Assembly (NCBI GenBank): GCA_030699855.1
Contig: JAUYKR010000122.1
Location: forward strand, 1 to 6,129
DNA from: a bacterium
GTDB lineage: Bacteria; Patescibacteriota; Gracilibacteria; JAUYGZ01
Direction of reading: 5' to 3'
Length of the DNA stretch: 6,129 nucleotides
Position 1 is the first letter of the stretch, and every line of letters begins with the position of its first letter. Position numbers and translations under genes: made by a program. Positions 1 through 5,648 of this stretch are shown here, piece after piece. Below the pieces are notes generated by a model. That model made no database searches, was not told where the DNA came from, and saw only the letters and a list, made by a program, of their open reading frames with translations.

Positions 1-1224
1 GAGAAATTAAAGAGCCTTCTTCCCGAAATTGGCATATTTGAAGACAGTGAAATCGAACGCTGGATACGGGATGGGGAAGATCCGCCCGAAGAAATCAAAA
101 ACATAGGGACCGCTATTGCCCAAGTCATTGGCGAAATAGCTGATGATCTTGGAGATGATGAAGAACCCCCAGCAAGAAGAGGGCCTCGCACCACAACAGC
201 CTACATCGGCAGAAAACTCGATGAAGAAATTCTCCCAACAGAGGAGAATCTCAGCAGGCGTGGACTAACGCTGGCGAAACTAAAAGCAGCCATAACAATT
301 CCCCACCAATTTGATAGAATCTCAAAAGAATTGGCGAATCTAAGAAGGGAAAGGGAAATAAGGAACCTTGGAAGACTTTCAAAACCACCCGGAAGTCCGG
401 ACTGGAGAATGGATCTAATCCAGGACAAACCTCGGCTGCTCTTCCCAAGTAGTTCGAGAAGACAAGAAGTACTTGCCGAAATATCCAGTAAAAGAGCAGA
501 GATCTGGAAAAATATGAAACACGAAGGACTGATTTTCCCCTGTCTTCGCCTTCCCAAGGGATCAACAAGGCGATTTCCAAATCCGGACCAGACTGAATCC
601 CAACAGGACGAGCTGCTCCTGGCCTGGCTGCACCGACGGCTCATTTCGGAAGGGGAAACAGGGCTTCCTCCCATACAGCAACCGGAAACCCTCCTGCTGG
701 AATGCACGCTCCGCGTACCCGAAGGAGGGCTCTTCGACCTCGTCTACAAGGCAGCAACACGGAAAAAAGTTTCTCTGCCCACGGAAACCCCTCAACGATA
801 CCTGAGCTACCTCCAGGCTATTTCCATGCTCGATGCTCTGGATGAAGAAACGAAGCAGCAAATCCTGAGAGAAATTTTGGGAGATAAATTTCCGGAAAAC
901 ATGCTGCCAGACTGGGAAATAACGCTCAGACCGCCCCTGGCAAATTTACAACCCGGCACCATCGACAACCGTCCGGAAGGAGGAAAAATTCTTCTCATCC
1001 AGGACCTCCTCTACCAAGCAGACGACGGCCGACTCTGTATGCTGGCGGCAGTACCAATCCCAGGAGAAGGACAGACGGAAAGACCCCGCTTCCACTACCT
1101 GATGCCGGCAAATCCGGGGAGAAGAGTAAAAGCAGAGGCAGAAAACGGTCCTTCTCTCGTCACCCTCCTGGCCATCCGCAGAAAAAAACGCCGAAAAGCC
1201 TACCCGTCACCTGAATACTTTTGA
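1..1224 (+). CDS. Hypothetical protein, 5'-truncated, partner of the downstream pseudokinase
   Basis: The frame is open from the first base of the window to a TGA stop at 1222-1224, giving 407 residues with no start codon visible, so the true start lies upstream. A TTG at 331 and an ATG at 409 are in frame, but the coding frame clearly continues to their left, so neither is likely the start. I do not recognise the family. Residues 1-60 are acidic and rich in Glu and Asp. Residues 105-165 are rich in Arg, Lys and Glu and probably helical. The rest looks like a soluble mixed alpha/beta protein, and the tail is strongly basic (a run of Arg and Lys near residues 393-400). No membrane segment or signal peptide is visible in this part. 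The stop overlaps the possible TTG start of the next gene as TTGA, which suggests translational coupling and a shared operon. Arg codons AGA and AGG are frequent. The coding call is firm; the function is unknown. Confidence 0.85.
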   Translation, partial: EKLKSLLPEIGIFEDSEIERWIRDGEDPPEEIKNIGTAIAQVIGEIADDLGDDEEPPARRGPRTTTAYIGRKLDEEILPTEENLSRRGLTLAKLKAAITIPHQFDRISKELANLRREREIRNLGRLSKPPGSPDWRMDLIQDKPRLLFPSSSRRQEVLAEISSKRAEIWKNMKHEGLIFPCLRLPKGSTRRFPNPDQTESQQDELLLAWLHRRLISEGETGLPPIQQPETLLLECTLRVPEGGLFDLVYKAATRKKVSLPTETPQRYLSYLQAISMLDALDEETKQQILREILGDKFPENMLPDWEITLRPPLANLQPGTIDNRPEGGKILLIQDLLYQADDGRLCMLAAVPIPGEGQTERPRFHYLMPANPGRRVKAEAENGPSLVTLLAIRRKKRRKAYPSPEYF

Positions 1225-2561
1225 ATTCCATGGCCGAACGCCTAACCGACACCGGCGACAAACTGCGAAGACCCTCCACGGCAGACCAAGTACAGGCCCA
1301 CCTGGAATTTTTACGCGAACTCCTCGACGGCGACAAGGGACTGATTAAAACCACCGCTCAAAACATCGGTGCCGAAGGGGTGGGCCTGAAGCATATGGCG
1401 GCCGTTACCGCTCTCAGAGTATTAAGGGAAGCAATCCCAGCGTCCAGACCAGCTCTAGAGGAGAATGCGGAACTTCTGGATACCCTCCAAGACACTCGGC
1501 AAAGACTGGCTGGAATCATGGGCGTAGATCTGGCAATCATCATCAGTACCCTCGATCGCATCATCGCCCTGCTTGAGCCCCCATCTGTCACTCCGATATC
1601 TGTAGCTCCAGATTGGCAAGCAACCATCGCTCACACCGCTCCACCAAAAGTAGCAGTTGGAACGAGAACAGTTCTCGGTCGCGTGCGGGAACAAGCGGAA
1701 GAACTCAGCGGAGACACTAACGAAAAAGTCACTAAAACTTACGACACTGAAAGGCGCGTCTTCACCGTCAGCAGAGTATTAAGGAGAGCAGCTTCGGAAG
1801 GGCGCCGAGAAGTTTTCGCCGCCAAAGTGGCGGCGGCCAGAAGGCTTCAAGAAGCTCAAACCGAAAGCGAATCGGCCCACCCGCAGCTCATTCGGATCCT
1901 CACCGTAAAGGATGATCTTATCGAGATGGAATGGTGCCCGGGCGGCAGTCTGGCAACCTTCATGGAAGGCAAAAAACCAGATGATTTTGACGGCATCACC
2001 GCCCTGCGGATCTTTCTGCGGGTCGCTGAGGCCATTCGCTTCGCTCATGGACAAGAACTGGTGCATGGAAACCTCAGTCCGGATAAGATCCTCTTTCGGG
2101 AAAAAAGCGAGCTCCCCAATCCCGAGAACCTCGCGGTAGCCGACTTTTCCGCTGGCCTTCGCCAAGATACGAAATCTCGTTATCGCGCGCCAGAGCAGGA
2201 AAAAAACGGAATTGGAACTGCCGCTACCGATACCTACGCATTGGGACAACTTCTGAAGGACCTCTGGAACTTCGGCCACACGGGAACACGTCCAAAATCC
2301 GGCCCTGTTGCTAGATTAGCAAGGGCCGCTTCCACAAGACTTTCCCGAGCAGTTATGGGTAGCTTTTCCACAGCTCAGCAGCTTCAGCAACCCATTAGCA
2401 TCTTGATCCAGAATATGACGCATCGTGATCATGCTCAGCGCCCCGGATTAGACGAGGTGGTAAAACAACTAGGGGGTCATTTGAGTGATCATCCTAGCGA
2501 AGATGGAGAGCTAGTATTGCTGGCCGAAGCAGGTTCAGATCCTGATAGCGAAGAATCATAA
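1221..2561 (+). CDS. Protein-kinase-fold protein, probable pseudokinase
   Basis: Positions below assume the TTG start at 1221 (446 aa); the ATG at 1230 (443 aa) is an equally credible start, and neither has a clear Shine-Dalgarno. Residues 1-175 form a largely helical N-terminal region of unknown family. A Ser/Thr-kinase-like domain follows from about 176 to 420. Features kept are the VAIK-type Lys (AAK, K202), HP at 220-221, a hinge-like EMEWCPGGSL (235-244), Asp of DFG (DFS, 308-310), APE (323-325), the DTYALG motif of subdomain IX (337-342) and the late Arg-Pro (407-408). Features lost are decisive: the HRDLKPEN loop reads HGNLSPDK (282-289), so the catalytic Asp is Asn284, the loop Lys is Ser286 and the metal-binding Asn is Lys289; there is also no clear glycine-rich loop. 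I infer a pseudokinase that may bind nucleotide or a partner without phosphotransfer. No membrane segment is seen, so it is probably cytoplasmic. It overlaps the unknown gene upstream, its likely partner. Confidence 0.85.
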   Translation: MNSMAERLTDTGDKLRRPSTADQVQAHLEFLRELLDGDKGLIKTTAQNIGAEGVGLKHMAAVTALRVLREAIPASRPALEENAELLDTLQDTRQRLAGIMGVDLAIIISTLDRIIALLEPPSVTPISVAPDWQATIAHTAPPKVAVGTRTVLGRVREQAEELSGDTNEKVTKTYDTERRVFTVSRVLRRAASEGRREVFAAKVAAARRLQEAQTESESAHPQLIRILTVKDDLIEMEWCPGGSLATFMEGKKPDDFDGITALRIFLRVAEAIRFAHGQELVHGNLSPDKILFREKSELPNPENLAVADFSAGLRQDTKSRYRAPEQEKNGIGTAATDTYALGQLLKDLWNFGHTGTRPKSGPVARLARAASTRLSRAVMGSFSTAQQLQQPISILIQNMTHRDHAQRPGLDEVVKQLGGHLSDHPSEDGELVLLAEAGSDPDSEES

Positions 2562-2562
2562 T
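2534..2562 (+). promoter_or_regulatory. Weak candidate housekeeping promoter for trxB
   Basis: TTCAGA (2534-2539) and CATAAT (2557-2562) are separated by 17 bases, resembling a sigma-70 type promoter with a weak -35 (4 of 6 matches) and a good -10 (5 of 6). It lies over the 3' end and stop codon of the pseudokinase gene and would start transcripts about 65 bases before trxB. Such matches occur often by chance, and trxB could equally be read through from the genes upstream. Confidence 0.22.
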
Positions 2563-2621
2563 GACAGCTACGCTCGCCTAGACTCCCCCCACTTTCTCCT
2601 CTATCCTCTTCACCGCTGATT

Positions 2622-2625
2622 AGGA
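2622..2625 (+). promoter_or_regulatory. Ribosome binding site of trxB
   Basis: AGGA lies 9 bases before the ATG at 2635, a standard Shine-Dalgarno spacing. It supports this start, which also places the FAD-binding motif at the expected residue 9. It is the only convincing Shine-Dalgarno among the gene starts in this window. Confidence 0.6.
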
Positions 2626-2634
2626 TCATTCACC

Positions 2635-3564
2635 ATGCTCTACGACTCCATCATCATCGGCTCCGGCCCCGCCGGCCTCACCGCCGCCATCTACAATGCC
2701 AGGGCGAATATGAAGGTCCTTTGCATCGAGGGCACCCAGCCCGGTGGGCAACTGATGCTCACCACGGAAGTGGAAAACTATCCCGGCTTTCCGGAAGGAG
2801 TCACCGGACCGGAAATGATGAAATTGTTCAGGAAACAAGCCGAGCGCTTTGGCACCGAATACGTGAGCAAGGACGCCACCAGGGTCGATTTTTCCGGAAT
2901 CGTGAAGAAAGTATACGTGAGCGAAACCGAATACCAGGCCAAGACCGTCATCATCGCCACCGGCGCCACAGCCAGCTGGCTGGGTGTCCCTGGGGAAAAG
3001 GAGTTTCAGAGCAAGGGCGTATCCGCCTGCGCCACCTGCGACGGATTTTTCTTCAAAGGTAAGGACGTCGCCGTCATCGGCGGCGGCGACACCGCCATGG
3101 AGGAAGCCACCTTCCTCACCAAGTTCGCTAACAAAGTTATTGTCATCCACCGCCGCCACGAGCTGCGGGCCAGCAAGATCATGCAACAGCGGGCTTTTGA
3201 TAACCCCAAGATTGAGTTCATCTGGGACACAACAGTGGAACAGTACCTTGGAGACAAAGCCCTGCAAGGACTCAAACTCAAGGATCTCAAAACCGGAGCG
3301 ACGTCTGAGCTGAAGGTTCAAGGAGCCTTCGTGGCCATCGGCCACAACCCGGCCACCAAGATATTTTTGGGACAAGTCGAACTCGACGACAAAGGCTACG
3401 TAAAAACCAGCGAGCACAGCATGTCATCCGTCCCCGGCGTGTTCGTCAGCGGCGATGTGAAAGACCACCGCTACAAGCAGGCAGTGACAGCGGCCGGTAT
3501 GGGCTGCGCGGCAGCCATCGACGCCGAAAGGTGGCTGGAAGAAAACCACGCCTTGTTTGCCTAA
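2635..3564 (+). CDS. trxB: Thioredoxin reductase (NADPH)
   Basis: This cytoplasmic flavoenzyme passes electrons from NADPH through FAD and a redox-active disulfide to thioredoxin, maintaining protein thiols and supporting reductive enzymes. The 309 residues match the usual length of the low-molecular-weight bacterial family. Visible in order are the N-terminal FAD-binding GSGPAG (9-14), the GGQL...NYPGF region (37-52), ATG (108-110), the active-site CATC (132-135), the NADPH-binding GGGDTA (149-154), HRR plus Arg (172-174, 178) that read the NADP phosphate, and the C-terminal FAD-binding GDV (273-275) followed by the TAAGMGCAAA segment (285-294). All key residues are intact, so it should be active. 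The HRRxxxR signature favours NADPH over other donors. The AGGA site fixes the start. It lies 73 bases after the pseudokinase gene on the same strand, and its TAA stop overlaps the TAG stop of the convergent membrane-protein gene by sharing 3562-3563. No thioredoxin gene is in the window. Confidence 0.97.
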   Translation: MLYDSIIIGSGPAGLTAAIYNARANMKVLCIEGTQPGGQLMLTTEVENYPGFPEGVTGPEMMKLFRKQAERFGTEYVSKDATRVDFSGIVKKVYVSETEYQAKTVIIATGATASWLGVPGEKEFQSKGVSACATCDGFFFKGKDVAVIGGGDTAMEEATFLTKFANKVIVIHRRHELRASKIMQQRAFDNPKIEFIWDTTVEQYLGDKALQGLKLKDLKTGATSELKVQGAFVAIGHNPATKIFLGQVELDDKGYVKTSEHSMSSVPGVFVSGDVKDHRYKQAVTAAGMGCAAAIDAERWLEENHALFA

Positions 3565-4907
3565 TGCTGCTCGAGCAGTCCCCGCTCCTGGTTCAATTCC
3601 GGATTGACTGGAGCCGGCTGAGAATCACCCTCAAGCGGTATCTCGAACTGGATCGGCCCCGCTTGAGATTTCTTTTGATTTTCCCTTTCCTCACACTGGT
3701 TGAGGACAGTCCTGAAACAGGGTTCTTCCTTTTGGCATTTTTGTTCGGCCTCCGCCTCGCACTTGCTCTTCTTGGGCGCTGGAGTGGAAGCTGGCTCGGA
3801 GAGAAGTTCTTCAAAGGTCGACACCTGGCCGGAAGCTATTTCTCCCTGAGCTTCCAGGAGAGCTCGTTCCGAGCCCACTGAGAAGTCATGCCGCTCAAGC
3901 AGGCTGAGTTCGGCGCCCCGCTCGTCTTCTGGAACAGGGACCTGAGAACTGCGAGCGGCAATAACCGGCACAGATGTTCGCTCCTCTACCACATCATCCT
4001 GAACCATCACTTCCTCCTGAAGGAGTGCCGCGACTTCTGCTTCCGCCGCTTCTACTTCCAGCCTCATGACTTCGGCTACTTCCACCTCGCTCACGATTTG
4101 CTGGAGCAATAACTCCTGTTCGGCGATTTGAGCCGACACGAGCTCTTCTAAATCACTGGCTGGCTTTGGCTGAGGAACCTCAGCCGGAACAACCGTCAGT
4201 TCCATCTCATACGGTACAGACACAGGCTGAACCGCTTCTGCCTTTTTTAGACTTTCGTCACTCACTACCTCCACTGCCTGTACCTTTACTGCCTTGAGAA
4301 CCGGAGCCGCCGCCTGGATCACCTTCTTTTGCTTGTTCAGAGTCTCCTGAACCTGAGCCTTCACCACATTAAGACGTTCGGGCTGCTTGATCTCCTTCAT
4401 ACTCTGAAGAGCTTCTCCCATGTTCTTCTGGGCTTCGCCCAGGGTCTCTCTCAAAAGTCGATCAAGTTCGTCCTCTTCGCTTTCCGCCGCGCGAGCGGCT
4501 GGAATGAAGGCGACTTTTTTCTGCTGAAGGCTCTTCCTGCGCAAAATCTCACCGACCTCCGCGTAGCGTCGTTCGCTCAGCCAGAGATGGTAGGCCACCC
4601 GCTCTTCCGAGTCCCCGACCACCGGATAGAAAACCGCCTCCACTCTGGTCTTGACCGGATACAGGAAGTCCCCCCTGACCACCGCCGAACTCTGGAAGGC
4701 ATAGGTTCCCGCGCTGACCAAAAGCAGAGCCATGGCCACCGGCACCATCGCCAGCGAGTACCAGAAGCTTCGGAAAGTGGGCGAAGAGTTCAGCGCCTCC
4801 GCGCTTCTCTTCAGCCGGCGCTTGATGCGCCAATCGGCCATCCAGGACAGTCGTCGTTCGGGCAAACGCTGGATGGCCTGTTCGATCTGGGATTCAAAGG
4901 TGTTCAT
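3561..4907 (-). CDS. Single-pass membrane protein, probable anti-sigma/sensor partner (DUF5667-like)
   Basis: The 448-residue protein has a short basic N-terminal part (1-47, presumably cytoplasmic), one hydrophobic segment (about 48-71) and a long C-terminal part that should lie outside the membrane. Just after the membrane segment, GDFLYPVKTRVEAV (79-92) and the EERVAYHLWLSERRYAEV stretch (101-118) resemble DUF5667 proteins, from memory of that family. Residues 140-300 are rich in Glu, Ala, Val and Gln and probably form coiled coils, followed by a Pro/Glu-rich linker. Near the C-terminus four cysteines form C383-x7-C391-x5-C397-x7-C405. Its ATG is one base after the stop of the sigma-factor gene, with no Shine-Dalgarno, so translation is likely coupled. 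This order and topology suggest an anti-sigma factor that holds the sigma until an outside signal arrives. However, the N-terminus lacks the zinc-binding HxxxCxxC motif of common anti-sigmas, so the role is inferred from context. Confidence 0.87.
   Translation of the reverse strand: MNTFESQIEQAIQRLPERRLSWMADWRIKRRLKRSAEALNSSPTFRSFWYSLAMVPVAMALLLVSAGTYAFQSSAVVRGDFLYPVKTRVEAVFYPVVGDSEERVAYHLWLSERRYAEVGEILRRKSLQQKKVAFIPAARAAESEEDELDRLLRETLGEAQKNMGEALQSMKEIKQPERLNVVKAQVQETLNKQKKVIQAAAPVLKAVKVQAVEVVSDESLKKAEAVQPVSVPYEMELTVVPAEVPQPKPASDLEELVSAQIAEQELLLQQIVSEVEVAEVMRLEVEAAEAEVAALLQEEVMVQDDVVEERTSVPVIAARSSQVPVPEDERGAELSLLERHDFSVGSERALLEAQGEIASGQVSTFEELLSEPASTPAPKKSKCEAEAEQKCQKEEPCFRTVLNQCEERENQKKSQAGPIQFEIPLEGDSQPAPVNPELNQERGLLEQH
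3567..3578. repeat. 12-base perfect palindrome near the convergent gene ends
   Basis: CTGCTCGAGCAG is its own reverse complement. It lies just beyond the trxB stop and inside the last codons of the convergent membrane-protein gene, where it encodes part of its LLEQ end. It has no loop and no T-run, so it is a poor terminator candidate. It may be a protein-binding site or simply coincidence. Confidence 0.4.
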
Positions 4908-4908
4908 A

Positions 4909-5511
4909 TTAAATCAAGAAAAAGACAAGAAAGGCGGCAAGCGAGTGAGTCGCATATTTTTTCATTTTCGCCAGAGCCCGGTGCAGCATCACTCGAATGT
5001 TTCCCTCGGCCCGATCCAGAATCTCCGCCAGTTCCTGGTGAGACAGTCCCTGGTGGTAGCGCATGAGCACTAACTCCCGCTCGGAATCGGACAGGTGGTC
5101 GAGCAGCTCCATCACCTGCTCGCTGGCCAAACGCTGCTCGAGAGGTCGATCGACATCCGCGTTCGATTCCAGCAGGTTTTCCACCTCCTCCAGATCGACC
5201 GTTTTTTTATTCTTGCGGAAGAAGTCGATCAGATGATTGTGGGCGATGGCGTAAATCCAGGCCTGAAAGCTCTGATGTTCCCGATAGCTTTCAAACTTAT
5301 CCAGAGCCTTCAGAAACACCTCGGAAGCCAAATCCTCCGCCAATTCGCGATTTCGTCCACTTCGATAATACAAGTACGAATAGATCTTGTGCTTATACTG
5401 ATGGTAATAGTTCTCGAAATCGGCGTAGTCCATAACAGCACTTTTGGCTAGGGTCAGCCTATCACCGAAGCTGAAACCCGTCCACTGGAGAGGAAAGATC
5501 GTTGTGGACAT
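4909..5511 (-). CDS. RNA polymerase sigma factor, ECF (sigma-70 group 4) family
   Basis: The 200-residue protein directs RNA polymerase to a specialised promoter set. Region 2 spans about 32-103: FENYYHQYKHKIYSYLYYR matches region 2.1, LAEDLASEVFLKALDKFESY (59-76) is the classic region 2.2 segment, and FQAWIYAIAHNHLIDFFRK (82-100) covers 2.3-2.4, which reads the -10 element. Region 4 spans about 135-185: LSDSERELVLMRYHQGLSHQELAEIL and GNIRVMLHRALAKMKK contain the helix-turn-helix that reads the -35 element. Region 3 is absent, as expected for ECF factors. The first 26 residues do not look like sigma domain, and an alternative ATG at 5433 (residue 27) would give a typical ECF N-terminus. Neither start has a Shine-Dalgarno; 5511 is kept because it follows the predicted transcription start by about 25 bases. 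Oddly, the protein ends in a hydrophobic LAAFLVFFLI tail. It heads a two-gene operon with the membrane protein that follows. Confidence 0.95.
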   Translation of the reverse strand: MSTTIFPLQWTGFSFGDRLTLAKSAVMDYADFENYYHQYKHKIYSYLYYRSGRNRELAEDLASEVFLKALDKFESYREHQSFQAWIYAIAHNHLIDFFRKNKKTVDLEEVENLLESNADVDRPLEQRLASEQVMELLDHLSDSERELVLMRYHQGLSHQELAEILDRAEGNIRVMLHRALAKMKKYATHSLAAFLVFFLI

Positions 5512-5541
5512 GCGAGAAAGAGAAGAAACCTTAACTTCTAA

Positions 5542-5567
5542 TACGAAGTCGGGACAAGATCGTTACA
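5542..5567 (-). promoter_or_regulatory. ECF-type promoter of the sigma-factor operon
   Basis: Read on the - strand, TGTAAC (5567 to 5562) is followed after exactly 16 bases by CGTA (5545 to 5542). An AAC-bearing -35 and a CGT-type -10 at 16-17 bases are the known pattern of ECF-dependent promoters. Transcription would begin near 5536, about 25 bases before the ATG at 5511. The same elements at the same spacing occur on the opposite strand, which makes chance unlikely. The position implies that the sigma factor activates its own operon. Confidence 0.68.
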
Positions 5568-5586
5568 AGCTAAAAATGTTGTAACG
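5561..5586. repeat. Inverted repeat CGTTACAA-N10-TTGTAACG formed by back-to-back -35 elements
   Basis: The 8-base arms at 5561-5568 and 5579-5586 are perfect reverse complements separated by 10 bases. They centre on 5573.5, which is also the symmetry centre of the two CGTA boxes at 5542-5545 and 5602-5605. The preferred reading is two divergent ECF -35 elements. A dimeric regulator bound between the promoters would give a similar inverted repeat, but would not explain the matching CGTA boxes. Confidence 0.8.
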
Positions 5587-5605
5587 CTTCGGTAAGTCGT
5601 CCGTA
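5580..5605 (+). promoter_or_regulatory. ECF-type promoter of the divergent secreted-protein gene
   Basis: TGTAAC (5580-5585) and CGTA (5602-5605) are 16 bases apart, identical in both elements and spacing to the promoter facing the sigma operon; the shared -35 extends to TTGTAACG. Transcription would begin near 5611, leaving a leader of about 38 bases before the ATG at 5649. This makes the secreted protein a predicted direct target of the neighbouring sigma factor. Confidence 0.68.
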
Positions 5606-5648
5606 CTCACATGCAAGCTATCATTATTTATTTCTTATTTCTTTCTTT

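Noticed and set aside
331..1224. Taking TTG at 331 as the start of the first gene
   Set aside because: The same frame is open without interruption to base 1 with protein-like composition, so the gene is truncated by the window edge rather than starting at 331.
1415..1784. 13-base direct repeat CAGAGTATTAAGG at 1415-1427 and 1772-1784
   Set aside because: Both copies encode the same RVLR residues in frame in different parts of the pseudokinase gene; with no longer similarity around them, coincidence is the simpler explanation.
2626..3417. 263-codon open frame on the - strand across trxB
   Set aside because: It is antisense to a gene with every thioredoxin reductase motif intact, and its translation is Gly/Asp/Val-rich low complexity typical of the shadow of a GC-rich coding strand.
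3584..3614. Imperfect hairpin GCTCC/GGAGC with inner TCAAT/ATTGA and TCCGG loop, as a terminator for trxB
   Set aside because: The stem is interrupted by an uneven internal loop, no T-run follows on either strand, and it lies inside the coding region of the convergent gene.
4329..5066. 245-codon open frame on the + strand opposite the sigma/membrane-protein junction
   Set aside because: It runs antisense across two well-supported genes and their junction; no domain-like pattern is seen in it.
5561..5586. Reading the inverted repeat only as a repressor operator
   Set aside because: This would leave the two CGTA boxes, at identical 16-base spacing and correct orientation, unexplained; the divergent ECF promoter reading accounts for all four boxes.
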